A stretch of 64,000 bases of DNA. It comes from Hyphomicrobium_A sp963726795. Lineage in GTDB: Bacteria; Pseudomonadota; Alphaproteobacteria; Rhizobiales; Hyphomicrobiaceae. Below the pieces are notes generated by a model that saw only the letters and a program-made list of their open reading frames with translations, was not told the origin of the DNA and ran no database searches. The stretch is taken from assembly GCA_963726795.1 (NCBI GenBank), contig CAVSDD010000004.1:558001-622000 (forward strand), written 5' to 3'. Numbering within the stretch: the first letter of the stretch is position 1; each line of letters opens with the position of its first letter. This document shows positions 18,697 to 28,181 of the stretch, in pieces. The position numbers and the translations under genes are program-made.

Positions 18697-19325
18697 GTGC
18701 ATCTGACGCCGCGAGAAAAGGACAAGCTGCTTATCGCAATGGCGGCGATGGTGGCCCGCCGGCGCCTGGAGCGGGGCGTGAAGCTCAACTACCCCGAGGC
18801 GATCGCCCTCATCACGTGACGCGGTCATCGAGGGCGCCCGCGACGGCCGCTCGGTAGCCGAGTTGATGCAACTTGGCGCGCAGGTGCTTTCAGCCGAACA
18901 GGTCATGGATGGCATCGCGGAGATGATCACCGACGTGCAGATCGAGGCGACGTTTCCCGATGGGACGAAGCTCGTCACGGTGCACGATCCGATCCGCGGG
19001 CGTCCGAGCCGGCGAGCGTCGTGTCCCGGCGAGCATCGTCACCGCGGACGGCGACGTGGAGATGAACGTCGGCGCGGTGCCGGTGACGCTCACCGTCGCC
19101 AACACGGGCGATCGGCCCATCCAGGTCGGAAGCCACTATCATTTCTTCGAGACCAATCCTGCTCTCGACTTCGACCGCGCCAAGGCCCGCGGCATGCGGC
19201 TCGACATTCCCGCGGGCACCGCTGTGCGCTTCGAGCCGGGACAGCGCCGCGATGTGACGCTCATCCCCTTTTCCGGCAACGGTCAGGTCTATGGCTTCCG
19301 TGGTGTGATCATGGGGAAGCTGTGA
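18697..19325 (+). pseudogene. ureAB: Urease gamma/beta subunits, probably one fused UreAB (frameshifted)
   Basis: A GTG at 18697 follows GGGAGG and gives HLTPREKDKLLIAMAAM, a textbook UreA start; the UreA part runs to about 18998 (GTKLVTVHDPIR) with a shift near 18818. UreB sequence follows (TADGDVEMNVGAVPVTLTVA, NTGDRPIQVGSHYHFFETNP, VYGFRGVIMGKL) to the stop at 19323-19325. No stop or ribosome site is found between the two; if three single-base indels at 18998-19045 are corrected, UreA reads straight into VPGEIVTADGDV, the usual UreB opening. A fused gamma/beta chain of about 210 residues, known in several alphaproteobacteria, is therefore likely. Confidence 0.8.
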
Positions 19326-21035
19326 TGGCGGCGAAGCTCTCGCGCGCGGCTTATGCCGACATGTTCGGGCCGACCGTCGGCGACAAGGTTCGCCTGGCGG
19401 ACACCTCGCTCTTTGTCGAGGTCGAGAAGGATTTCACCATCTACGGCGAGGAGGTGAAGTTCGGCGGCGGCAAGGTCATTCGCGACGGCATGGGCCAGTC
19501 GCAGGTGACGCGCGCGGACGGCGCCGTCGACACCGTGATCACCAACGCGGTCATCATCGATCATTGGGGCATCGTCAAAGCCGATGTCGGTCTGCTCGAC
19601 GGACGGATCGCCGGGATCGGCAAGGCCGGCAATCCCGACATCCAGCCCGGTGTGACCATCGTCGTCGGGCCCGGCACCGAGGTCATCGCTGGCGAGGGCA
19701 AGATTCTGACCGCCGGCGGCTTCGACACGCACATCCACTTCATTTGTCCGCAGCAGATCGAGGAAGCGTTGATGTCGGGCATTACCTCGATGCTCGGCGG
19801 CGGTACGGGCCCGGCCACGGGCACGAACGCCACGACCTGCACGCCGGGCCCTTGGCACATCGCGCGCATGATCGAGGCCGCCGACGCCTTTCCGATGAAC
19901 CTCGGGCTTTGCCGGAAAAGGGAATGCGTCGCTGCCCGGGGGCCTTGAGGAGCAAATCGAGGCCGGAGCCTGTGCGCTGAAGCTGCACGAGGACTGGGGT
20001 ACGACGCCGGCTGCGATCGATTGCTGTCTGTCCGTTGCCGACGATCACGACGTGCAGGTGATGATTCACTCCGATACGCTGAACGAGAGCGGCTTCGTCG
20101 AGGAAACAATCGCCGCGTTCAAGGGTCGAACCATCCACGCCTTCCACACCGAAGGAGCGGGCGGCGGGCATGCGCCCGACATCATGAAGGTGGCGGGGCT
20201 GCCCAACGTGCTGCCGTCGTCGACCAACCCGACGCGCCCGTTCACGGTGAACACGATCGACGAGCATCTCGACATGCTGATGGTGTGCCACCATCTCGAC
20301 AGCGCTATCCCCGAGGATCTTGCGTTCGCGGAAAGCCGCATCCGCAAGGAGACGATCGCCGCCGAGGACATCCTCCACGATCTCGGTGCCCTGTCGATGA
20401 TGTCGTCGGACAGCCAGGCGATGGGCCGGGTGGGCGAGGTCATCATCCGCACGTGGCAGACCGCCGACAAGATGAAGCGCCAGCGCGGGTCGCTTCCGGG
20501 CGAGGGGAACAACGACAATTTCCGCATCAAGCGCTACATCGCGAAGTACACGATCAACCCGGCGATCGCTCACGGCGTGTCGAAGCACGTCGGGTCCGTC
20601 GAGGTCGGTAAGCTCGCCGATCTTGTCCTATGGTCTCCGGCCTTTTTCGGCATCAAGCCCGATCTCGTCCTCAAGAGCGGTACGATTACGGCCGCGGCGA
20701 TGGGCGATCCCAATGCCTCGATCCCGACACCGCAGCCGGTGCACTATCGTCCCATGTTTGGAGCCTTCGGAAAATCGCTGACGCGCAGCTCGCTCACCTT
20801 CGTTTCGAAGGCTGCGATCGATCGCGGGCTCGCCGGCCGGCTCGGCACGGCGAAAGAATTGGTAGCGGTCGAAAACGTACGAGGCGGTATCTCGAAATCG
20901 AGCATGATCCACAACGGGCATACGCCTCACATCGAGATCGATCCCGAAACGTATCGCGTGTCGGCGGACGGAGAGTTGCTGGTTTGCGAGCCGGCCGAGA
21001 CACTTCCGATGACGCAACGCTACTTCCTGTTCTAG
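19325..21035 (+). pseudogene. ureC: Urease alpha (catalytic) subunit UreC (one frameshift)
   Basis: UreC hydrolyses urea to ammonia and carbamate at a di-nickel centre. The start overlaps the ureAB stop by one base. Nickel-ligand His residues are in GGFDTHIHFICPQQ; the lysine that becomes carbamylated is in CALKLHEDWGTTPAAID; HTEGAGGGHAPDIMKV and the flap His in MLMVCHHLDSAIPEDLA follow; the C-terminus is MTQRYFLF. One extra G near 19908 (in AACCTCGGGCTTTGCC, expected NLGFAGKGN) splits the gene into 19325-19948 and the remainder. Restored length is about 570 residues, as expected. Confidence 0.93.
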
Positions 21036-21044
21036 GAGAGACAC

Positions 21045-21524
21045 ATGTTGCGTGCGACGATCTACATCCCGAAGGGCCAGTCCGAGGGCAAAAGTGACGA
21101 TGTCGTGACCCTCGATTATGATTTGCGCCATCGCCGCCGGGTCAGCATGACCGCTGCGGAAGGCCTGACGTTCCTGCTCGATCTGCCCCAGGCGCAGCGG
21201 CTACGCGACGGCGATCAGCTCGTGCTCGAGGATGGCCGCAAGGTGCGAGTCGCAGCGGCCCCCGAGCAACTGGCCGAAATTCGCGCCGCGACGCCCGGCG
21301 AGTTGGTACGCATCGCCTGGCACCTCGGCAACCGCCACTTGCCCGTGATGCTGGAGGCTGAGCGCATCTTCATCCGCCACGATCACGTCATCGAGGATAT
21401 GGCCGCGCGAATGGGCGCCAGCATACGACACATGAAAGCGCCGTTCGATCCGGAGCCGGGTGCCTATGCGGAAAGTGCCGCCGGACATCACCATCATGGC
21501 GGACACCATCACGATCATGACTGA
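21045..21524 (+). CDS. ureE: Urease accessory protein UreE (nickel chaperone)
   Basis: UreE carries nickel to the UreDFG-urease complex. The 159-residue protein has the UreE N-terminal domain (VTLDYDLRHRRRVSMT, GLTFLLDLPQAQRL), the central nickel-binding segment (LVRIAWHLGNRHLPVMLEAE with the conserved His) and a His-rich tail, GHHHHGGHHHDHD, for nickel storage. The start at 21045 is 9 bases after the ureC stop with an AGGAGAG site. Its 3' end overlaps ureF by 8 bases. Confidence 0.95.
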   Translation: MLRATIYIPKGQSEGKSDDVVTLDYDLRHRRRVSMTAAEGLTFLLDLPQAQRLRDGDQLVLEDGRKVRVAAAPEQLAEIRAATPGELVRIAWHLGNRHLPVMLEAERIFIRHDHVIEDMAARMGASIRHMKAPFDPEPGAYAESAAGHHHHGGHHHDHD

Positions 21525-22291
21525 ACGGCCCGATAGGTTCGAGCTAGCTGACCAGCCCGGTGAGGGCGAGGAGACGGCTTTAACTACGAGCCTGCATGTA
21601 CCCGCAGGTGGGGAGACGCTGCCGCCGGTTGCGCTCCTCGTCTGGCTGTCGCCTTCCTTTCCAGTGGGAAGCTTCGCCTTCAGTCACGGATTGGAATGGG
21701 CTGTCGAGGCTGGCGACATAAAGGATCTTGCGTCCCTCACCTCCTGGATCGGGTCGCTGATCCGATCGGGCGGTTGCTACAATGACGCGGTGCTTCTGGC
21801 CGTTGCCTGGCGCGCCATGCAGAACGCCGACATGGCGTCGCTCAAAGACGCCAACGAATTGGCCATCGGCCTTGCCGGTTCGCGCGAGCGCCGGCTGGAG
21901 ACGGTGGCGCAGGGCAATGCCTTCATGAAGGCCGTCATGACGGCATGGAGCGCGCCTGCGATCGACAAAGCGTTCGCGCACGTCGAGGGAGATTTCGCCT
22001 ATCCCGTCGCGGTGGCGATCGCGTCGGCAGCGCACGACATGCCACTCGCAACGACGCTCGCAGGCCTTCTGCCTCGCGGTGGTGCAAAATCTCGTCTCGG
22101 CGTCGATCCGCCTCAACGCTGTCGGGCAGACGGATGGGCAGCGCGCCATTGCGGCGCTTTTGCCGCTGACGCAAGCCCTCGCCAGCGACGCGCAGGGCGC
22201 TACGATCGATGATGTCGGCGGCGCCGCGTTCCGATCCGACATCGCCGCCTTAAAACATGAAACGCAGTACACGAGGCTCTTTCGATCATGA
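21517..22291 (+). pseudogene. ureF: Urease accessory protein UreF (one frameshift)
   Basis: UreF works with UreD and UreG as a GTPase-regulating factor in nickel insertion. The ATG at 21517 (MTERPDRFELADQPG) overlaps the ureE end. Family features are LLVWLSPSFPVGSFAFSHGL, EWAVEAGDIKDLASLTSWIG, AQGNAFMKAVMTAW and, in the next frame, VVQNLVSASIRLNAVGQTDG, ending HETQYTRLFRS. The frame shifts near 22075 (CTTCTGCCTCGCGGTGG), which would give a truncated protein of about 210 residues with a wrong tail. The stop overlaps the ureG start. Confidence 0.88.
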
Positions 22292-22914
22292 GCAAGGGAT
22301 TCAATGGACCGCTCCGTATCGGCATCGGCGGCCCGGTTGGCTCGGGCAAGACGGCGCTCATGGAGGCGCTGTGCAAGGCCTACCGCGACACGCTCGATAT
22401 CGTCGCCATCACCAACGATATCTATACGAAGGAGGACGCGCTCATCCTGACGCGTGCCGGCGCGCTGCCGGCCGAGCGCATCATGGGCGTGGAGACGGGA
22501 GGCTGCCCGCACACGGCAATCCGAGAAGACTGCTCGCTCAATCTCGCCGCCGTGAAGGAGATGAGTGCCAAGTTCCCCGACGTCGACCTCGTGCTGATCG
22601 AATCGGGTGGAGACAATCTCGCCGCGACCTTCTCGCCTGAGCTTGCCGATCTCACGATCTACGTCATCGACGTCGCGCAAGGAGAGAAGATTCCGCGCAA
22701 GGGCGGCCCGGGCATCACGCGCTCCGACTTGCTCGTCATCAACAAGATCGATCTGGCGCCTTACGTCGGCGCCAGCCTCGAGGTGATGGGTCGCGATGCA
22801 AAACGCATGCGTGGCGAGCGGCCGTTCGTGTTCTCGAATATTCGTGCCGGCACCGGCGTGCCCGAGATCGCCGCTTTCATTCGCAAGGCCGCAGGTCTCG
22901 AGGCCACCCAGTAG
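22288..22914 (+). CDS. ureG: Urease accessory GTPase UreG
   Basis: UreG is the SIMIBI-class GTPase that drives nickel transfer into urease. The 208 residues are intact: P-loop GGPVGSGKTALMEAL, the metal-binding CPH in GVETGGCPHTAIRED, VDLVLIESGGDNLAATFSPE, and the NKID guanine motif (VINKIDLAP). The ATG at 22288 overlaps the ureF stop by 4 bases. It is the last gene of the urea-urease operon; a minus-strand gene converges right after it. Confidence 0.97.
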   Translation: MSKGFNGPLRIGIGGPVGSGKTALMEALCKAYRDTLDIVAITNDIYTKEDALILTRAGALPAERIMGVETGGCPHTAIREDCSLNLAAVKEMSAKFPDVDLVLIESGGDNLAATFSPELADLTIYVIDVAQGEKIPRKGGPGITRSDLLVINKIDLAPYVGASLEVMGRDAKRMRGERPFVFSNIRAGTGVPEIAAFIRKAAGLEATQ

Positions 22915-22926
22915 CGCCTTGCCGGT

Positions 22927-23196
22927 CTATTTCCGGCGTGAAGGCCGCGCGCGGCGAGCACCTAAGCCTTTCTTGGAGCCGCGCGGCGGCTCATCGACCT
23001 GCTTGTTCAACGCTTGGCGAATGCACTCGTCCAGCGGGCCAAGCTCGGCTTCGAGCTCGAGCCGCGTGATGCCTTGCGCGGATGCCTCGCGCACGCACTT
23101 GGCGACCAAGTAGGGGATGTCGTCGGCACCAGCAATTTGACCGACTGCGTTCTTGCGCAGCCACTCGATGACAAACTGTGTGAGCTTTGCAGACAT
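22927..23196 (-). CDS. Small protein, possibly DUF768-like
   Basis: An 89-residue basic protein. The ATG at 23196 gives MSAKLTQFVIEWLRKNAVGQ; longer frames reach upstream but are composed of unconserved sequence. The order 'FvieWLrkN', a middle with GADDIPYLVAKCVREASAQG and the end LELEAELGPLDECIRQAL resemble small rhizobial DUF768 proteins (short, one helix-rich domain), by memory only. The tail (KKGLGARRARPSRRK) is very basic and might bind nucleic acid. It converges with ureG and has no known role. Confidence 0.5.
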   Translation of the reverse strand: MSAKLTQFVIEWLRKNAVGQIAGADDIPYLVAKCVREASAQGITRLELEAELGPLDECIRQALNKQVDEPPRGSKKGLGARRARPSRRK

Positions 23197-23533
23197 CCCG
23201 CTTGACGGTTTGAGGCGAGATAAATCCTCATATTTATCCGGGAGATATGCAATCGTGGCGGGGGCAAATGGAGGCGCGACGAGAATTTGTCGCAGCGTTG
23301 CGTCGGCTCGCGCTCGACGGATGTGCTCGCTGCCAAATCGAGCATCGCGCGATCGACGCTGACGTTTGGTGGCGTCGCAGCAGAATGGTGAGCGCTCAGC
23401 GAGCATTTGCCTTTTATCGCGGCGTTGACAGCTCGCGGGTGCATGGCCTTTGATCGCGTGGCAGCCGGGGCCTGCACTTGGACGATGAATCCAATTCCAT
23501 CGTTCGCCGGAGTGGACGTTGGGGGTCCACCAA

Positions 23534-24592
23534 ATGGATCTTGGATCACCCGGCCGCACGCTGCTTCTGACCGTCACATTTATGCTCGTGGTCATCGCCC
23601 TGGCGACGCTCGGCTACATGGGCGCCGGCTGGAGCTTTGCAGACGCCTCCTACATGGTTCTGCTGACGATCTACACCGTCGGCTACGGCGAAGTGCACCC
23701 GATCGATACGTCCTTTTTGCACGCCGTCACGATGGCGACGATGATCTTCGGCTGCACGGGAATGATCCTGCTCACGGGCGTCCTGGTTCAGTTCCTGACG
23801 ATCACGCAACTGCAACAGATCTTTGGTGTGAAGCGCATGAAAGCGGAAGTGGACAAGCTCGACGGGCACGTGATCGTGGTCGGCTTCGGCCGGATTGGAA
23901 TGATGCTTGCCAGGGAGTTGAAAGTCGGCGGCGAAAAATTCGTGGTCCTCGAGCAGAGCGAGAGCAAGGCCCAACAGGTGCGCGATCTTGGGCATTTGTG
24001 CATCGTGGGCGATGCGACCGATGAACGAAGCCTGCGCGACGCCGGTATCGCGCGAGCCCGCACGCTTGCCAGCGTCCTGCCGGACGACGCCGCCAATGTC
24101 TTTATCACCCTGTCCGCGCGCAGCTTGAATCCGAAGATCGAGATCATCGCGCGGGGCGAGGTGCCGTCGACGGAAGCAAAATTGATTCAGGCCGGCGCCA
24201 ACAAGGTCGTGCTGCCGACCCATATTGGCGCCGAGCGCATCGCCGAGATGATCCTGTTTCCGGAAACCGCGCGCTTCCTCCGCGCCAGCGCCCAGATGCA
24301 GGAGCTCGATCGCACTTTACGCGGGCTGGGGCTCGACATGGCGGTGGTCGTCGTTCCCGAGAAGGGAGCGTTTACGGGACTGTCCATCGAGGAGATCGAG
24401 CGCAGGGCAAAGGGGACGTTCTTCGTCGTACAGCTCAATCGTCAGGCCGGCGAAGCGATCACGACGCCCCCCGGCAAATTAGAGGTGCAGGGCGGTGATG
24501 GCCTGGTCATCGTCAGCCGCAATGGACAAACAGCACGCGCTTTGTTTGAAGCGCCGGCCGAGAAGATCCGCGCCGGCCGCGGAAAGTTTTGA
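23534..24592 (+). CDS. 2-TM potassium channel with RCK/TrkA domains
   Basis: A monovalent-cation channel of the inner membrane. Residues 1-90 hold two membrane helices around a pore loop with the selectivity filter TIYTVGYGEVHP (TVGYGE). From about residue 110, HVIVVGFGRIGMMLARELKV is the NAD-binding RCK (TrkA-N) domain, and the last ~90 residues look like a TrkA-C domain. The length of 352 residues is normal for MthK/Kch-type channels. The ATG at 23534 is preceded by GGGGG; a GTG five codons upstream is the alternative. It is a single gene followed by a possible terminator; the job is presumably K+ homeostasis. Confidence 0.93.
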   Translation: MDLGSPGRTLLLTVTFMLVVIALATLGYMGAGWSFADASYMVLLTIYTVGYGEVHPIDTSFLHAVTMATMIFGCTGMILLTGVLVQFLTITQLQQIFGVKRMKAEVDKLDGHVIVVGFGRIGMMLARELKVGGEKFVVLEQSESKAQQVRDLGHLCIVGDATDERSLRDAGIARARTLASVLPDDAANVFITLSARSLNPKIEIIARGEVPSTEAKLIQAGANKVVLPTHIGAERIAEMILFPETARFLRASAQMQELDRTLRGLGLDMAVVVVPEKGAFTGLSIEEIERRAKGTFFVVQLNRQAGEAITTPPGKLEVQGGDGLVIVSRNGQTARALFEAPAEKIRAGRGKF

Positions 24593-24622
24593 CGTGGGGC
24601 GCAAAGACATGCGCCTCACGTC
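24591..24622 (+). terminator. Stem-loop after the potassium channel gene
   Basis: GACGTGGGGCGC (24591-24602, starting within the stop codon) pairs with GCGCCTCACGTC (24611-24622), 12 pairs with one G-T, around an 8-base loop. Only two Ts follow, so termination may be weak. Confidence 0.5.
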
Positions 24623-24650
24623 TTACCGTATGCTCGAACAGTGGAAACGC

Positions 24651-24866
24651 TTAGCCTGCTCGAAATGACTGGGTAGGCGTGTTGCGCCTTGCAACCTGGG
24701 CATAGGCAGCTCGTTCGGCTGCCCGCGCATTGGGAAATGTCTTGCCCTCCAGCGCGTTAAACGCGGTTGCGGCGGAATGGAACTGGAACTGCGATTCGCC
24801 CGCCTCGCGGACGACGATACCGGCGGCCAAGCCGCTCACTTCAATGATGTAGCCTTGCGAAGACAT
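24651..24866 (-). CDS. Small conserved hypothetical protein
   Basis: A 71-residue protein from ATG 24866 (MSSQGYIIEVSGLAAGIVVR). Its sequence, with FQFHSAATAFNALEGKTFPN and ARAAERAAYAQVARR, resembles small rhizobial proteins of unknown function that begin 'xxGFIIEVxGxAAGIVVR'. A longer frame to 25001 exists, but the added part looks like non-coding translation. No signal peptide, Cys or charged cluster is seen. It converges with the channel gene. Confidence 0.55.
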   Translation of the reverse strand: MSSQGYIIEVSGLAAGIVVREAGESQFQFHSAATAFNALEGKTFPNARAAERAAYAQVARRNTPTQSFRAG

Positions 24867-25204
24867 GTCTTCACGCGCGCCGGCGTCGCCGGCGTCCTCA
24901 TGCTGGAAATTTGGAAGAAGGGTTGCGTACTGCGCTCGGACCGCTAGATGAGCTTCAACACGAGCAGAGCGCCATGGAGGCGCAACGGCAGCAGCAGCCA
25001 ACCGTCCTGCAGACAGCAGGGGCGGACGTCTTCGTTGTGTCGGTCATGGAGAGCTACCTTAGCGTTTGGTTACGCGGGGCAAAGTCGCGCTTAAATCACC
25101 GCGGCTGGTGCACGATCGCACCGGCAGTGTCAGATGACCGCGAGAGCAGCCCTAAGTAAACGAAGAAAATCTGCTTACGTTATGCGGCCATTTTTGCCAG
25201 TATT
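24867..25204. other. Intergenic region without visible genes
   Basis: No convincing gene. A plus-strand frame at 24911-25159 lacks a ribosome site and protein-like composition. This marks the left edge of the polysaccharide locus. Confidence 0.35.
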
Positions 25205-26206
25205 TCAGACCATAACCCGCGTTGCGACATCGGGCCGGTGCGACGCATCCTGGTGCACCGTCAAGATAAGGCTCATCGAGCACACGCGCAAATCCTCGTC
25301 CGTCCAATCGGCACTTAGATCGCGCGAGATACTGGCCCGGGTCGCGGCGGGCTCTGCCCAGACCCCACGGTTCTCGATTTCGACATTCAGGCCGGCATTC
25401 TGCAGTATTGCAGTGAGTTGCGACGGGCTCACGCGGTTGGTGTAGAACCCCGATCTCGCCATGAACTCGCTTTCCCAAATGGCCGGGGAAAAGCGAAGGT
25501 TCGCGAGTCTGCCACCGAGATGATCCTGGAAGTCGACCCAATGGCATGCGATCGCGTCAACCTTCATGACCCGCCGCATCTCGGTGAACGTCGCGGGCAG
25601 CTCGCGGCGGCGGATGTGCTCGACCACCGCAAGCGAGGAGACGAGATCGGCGCACGCGGACGGAAGCCGCATTAGATCAGCGAGCCCGCCAGTGTGATAC
25701 TCGGCACTACAGCGACGGAAGATCTCTTCGCGCGAGTCGGCGTGGTCGAGATTGGGCGGCGCCAGTGAGCGTTTAGCTGCAGCGGCGGCGACACGACGGT
25801 AGGCCTCCGCGTCGCGGGTGCCGAAATCCCCCACGTCAAGCAGGATCACGCGACGGACGCCCAGGGACTTGTACACCACCGCGCACGTCGTGTTCTCGCC
25901 CGGGCCGATTTCTAGAACGGTATCTGGTATGCGCCCCGTGCGGGCGCGGTACCATTTGATTCGTCCTTCCAGTGCCAGCACTTGCTGGGCTGGATTATCC
26001 GACGTGTAGCTGTGACGGAATATATTGAGCCACGAAAACGCAGAATGCGATAGCGGCAGGCGGCTGAGGACGACCTTGCCGGCGATCTTCAACCACCATG
26101 GCACAGGAGCGCCGCGGCAATGGTCCGGCGCTAAGACGAAATCAGGCATCTGTCCAAGTCCGATCGCTTGCTCTAAATACTGCGCGCTCCCGCGCTCAAA
26201 CTCCAT
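25205..26206 (-). CDS. SAM-dependent methyltransferase (class I)
   Basis: A 333-residue protein. Motif I is VLEIGPGENTTCAVVYKSLG near residue 96, followed by VILLDVGDFG (acidic loop), and ADLVSSLAVVEHIRRRELPA as motif IV. The end is like sugar or lipid methyltransferases of capsule loci. The ATG at 26206 is divergent from the glycosyltransferase gene at 26243, only 36 bases apart, so a divergent promoter must lie within this gap or in the starts. The target is unknown; a glycan methyl group is likely from context. Confidence 0.85.
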   Translation of the reverse strand: MEFERGSAQYLEQAIGLGQMPDFVLAPDHCRGAPVPWWLKIAGKVVLSRLPLSHSAFSWLNIFRHSYTSDNPAQQVLALEGRIKWYRARTGRIPDTVLEIGPGENTTCAVVYKSLGVRRVILLDVGDFGTRDAEAYRRVAAAAAKRSLAPPNLDHADSREEIFRRCSAEYHTGGLADLMRLPSACADLVSSLAVVEHIRRRELPATFTEMRRVMKVDAIACHWVDFQDHLGGRLANLRFSPAIWESEFMARSGFYTNRVSPSQLTAILQNAGLNVEIENRGVWAEPAATRASISRDLSADWTDEDLRVCSMSLILTVHQDASHRPDVATRVMV

Positions 26207-26242
26207 ACTTTGCCGCGCGCCTCAACCGGAATCGTGAGCCCA

Positions 26243-27388
26243 ATGACGACAGTGGTGCACATCATCACCGCGCTCGGCTCGGGCGGCGCGGAGCGCATGC
26301 TCTATCTCGTCGCTTCGCGCAAAGCGGGAGGCGATGGCGTGCGCCACGTAGTGGTATCGCTGGCGGGACAAGGCTTTTACGGGCCGCGCCTGCGGGAAGC
26401 CGGCGTGGAACTGCATTGCCTCGGCATGCGGCGCGGCCGGTTTTCGCCCCGCGCATTCTATGACCTCGTCCGTCTCCTGAAGCGCCTGCGTCCCGATGTC
26501 CTCGTGACCTGGCTCTACCACGCCGACCTCTTGGGCACGCTCGCAGGACGCCTTGCGGGCGTTCGCCGCATCATCTGGAATGTGCGGTGCTCGGACATGG
26601 ATTTCACCCGGTATGCGCCATTGACGCGAGGCACGGTGGCCGTGCTGGCGCGCCTGTCGCGGCTTCCGTGGGCGGTCGCCACCAACAGTCGCGCGGGGCA
26701 GCGCGTGCACGACGGATTGGGCTACCGGCCGAAGCGGTGGATCTATCTTCCCAACGGCTTTGATGCCGCCGACTGGAAGCCCGACGCTCAGCAGCGCGAG
26801 GCGGTGCGCGCGGAACTTGGGCTTTCGGAGGGCGACGTCCTTGCCGGGATGGTGGCGCGCGTCGATCCGCAGAAGGATCATGCGACCTTTCTGGAGGCAG
26901 TCCGGATGCTGAGCACGCGCTATCGCCGCCTGCGCGTGCTTCTCGTCGGGCACGGGACGGCCGAGCTTTCACTGCCGGAAGAGCTGCGATCGATCACGGT
27001 GTCGCTGGGCGAGCGCCGCGACGTGCCGCGCCTGTTACGGGCGCTCGATCTGCTGGTTTCATCGTCCGCCTATGGCGAGGGCTTCCCGAATATCATCGGC
27101 GAGGCGATGGCGTCCGGCGTGCCGTGCGTCGCGACGAATGTCGGAGATACGGCCTCGATCATTGCCGAGACGGGCCTAGTCGTGCCGCCGCGCGATGCTC
27201 GCGCGCTGGCGTCCGCCATTGAGGCGATGATCGGGGGACGCGTTGACCGCGGCGCGCTCGCAACCTCGGCGCGCACGCGGATCGAGGCGCAATACGCGCT
27301 GGAAAATTGTCTGCAGCGGTATGCCGATATGATCCGCAAGGCCACCGCACCCGAAGAGAAGGTGCCGCGCCCGTCAGTGACAGCGTAA
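26243..27388 (+). CDS. Glycosyltransferase family 4
   Basis: A GT-B retaining glycosyltransferase of 381 residues. The ATG at 26243 gives MTTVVHIITALGSGGAERML, the usual GT4 start with the glycine-rich loop. The middle has WIYLPNGFDAADWKP (the linker NGxD), GMVARVDPQKDHATFLEAVR and, in the C-terminal half, SSSAYGEGFPNIIGEAMASG, the E-x7-E sugar-nucleotide motif. It probably adds a sugar to a lipid-linked surface glycan at the cytoplasmic face. It converges with the ABC-transporter genes. Confidence 0.94.
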   Translation: MTTVVHIITALGSGGAERMLYLVASRKAGGDGVRHVVVSLAGQGFYGPRLREAGVELHCLGMRRGRFSPRAFYDLVRLLKRLRPDVLVTWLYHADLLGTLAGRLAGVRRIIWNVRCSDMDFTRYAPLTRGTVAVLARLSRLPWAVATNSRAGQRVHDGLGYRPKRWIYLPNGFDAADWKPDAQQREAVRAELGLSEGDVLAGMVARVDPQKDHATFLEAVRMLSTRYRRLRVLLVGHGTAELSLPEELRSITVSLGERRDVPRLLRALDLLVSSSAYGEGFPNIIGEAMASGVPCVATNVGDTASIIAETGLVVPPRDARALASAIEAMIGGRVDRGALATSARTRIEAQYALENCLQRYADMIRKATAPEEKVPRPSVTA

Positions 27389-27401
27389 GCGCTGGCTCCG
27401 C

Positions 27402-28172
27402 TCAAGCCGGCAAGATTCCGCCGCGGACGTAAGTCTCGTAGCTCGCCAGGACCTTGTCGATCGGGCCAAAGTCGACGATGCGGCCGCCCTGCATCAGCGC
27501 ACCCTTGTCACACATCGACGCCAGCAGCTCGTTGGAGTGGCTGGCAATGACGACGATGCGGCTGCGACCCACGAAGCGCTTCAAACGCTCGACCGCCCGC
27601 TCGGCAAAGCGCGCATCGCCCGCGCCGATGCCCTCGTCCATGAGGAGAATGCCCGGATGCATGGCGGTCGCGAGCGCGAAGCCGAGCCGCGTTGTCATGC
27701 CCGTCGAGTAGGTCCGTACCGGCAGCGTAAGATATTCGCCGAGCTCGCTGACCTCCTCGACCTCGGGAATGATCGCCTCGATCTCGGCGCGCGACAGCCC
27801 GAACAGCATCCCGGAGCTGATGATGTTCTCATAGCCTGTGTCTTCGACATCGAGACCGGGGAGCATGTCGAACAGCGGGGTAAGCCGCCCGTCGACGAGG
27901 ATCTTGCCGGAGGTCGGCTCGTAGGCGCCAGCCAGCACCCTCAGCAGCGTCGACTTGCCGGCACCGTTGTGGCCGATGAGGCCCAGCCGGTCGCCGTCCC
28001 GCAGCTCAAAGGAAATATTGCTCAGCGCCTTCACGGTGACGCGGTCGTTGTGGCGGCCTTCTCTGGCGAGAAAGCCCCCCGTCGCCCGCTCGAAAATCGC
28101 GTGGCGGAAATTGCGCTGCATCCCGTAGATGGGGAAATCGACGCTGACGTTCTCCAGCACCATTGACGCCAT
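27402..28172 (-). CDS. Polysaccharide ABC exporter ATP-binding protein (Wzt-like)
   Basis: The 256-residue ATPase of an O-antigen or capsule exporter. Walker A is GLIGHNGAGKSTLLR near residue 80, the signature is YSTGMTTRLGFALATAM (the distorted LSGGQ typical of Wzt/KpsT/TagH) and Walker B is ILLMDEGIGAGD. There is no C-terminal carbohydrate-binding extension, so it resembles KpsT/TagH rather than the long Wzt of modified O-antigens. It is 9 bases downstream of its permease gene. Confidence 0.93.
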   Translation of the reverse strand: MASMVLENVSVDFPIYGMQRNFRHAIFERATGGFLAREGRHNDRVTVKALSNISFELRDGDRLGLIGHNGAGKSTLLRVLAGAYEPTSGKILVDGRLTPLFDMLPGLDVEDTGYENIISSGMLFGLSRAEIEAIIPEVEEVSELGEYLTLPVRTYSTGMTTRLGFALATAMHPGILLMDEGIGAGDARFAERAVERLKRFVGRSRIVVIASHSNELLASMCDKGALMQGGRIVDFGPIDKVLASYETYVRGGILPA

Positions 28173-28181
28173 GCTCAGACC

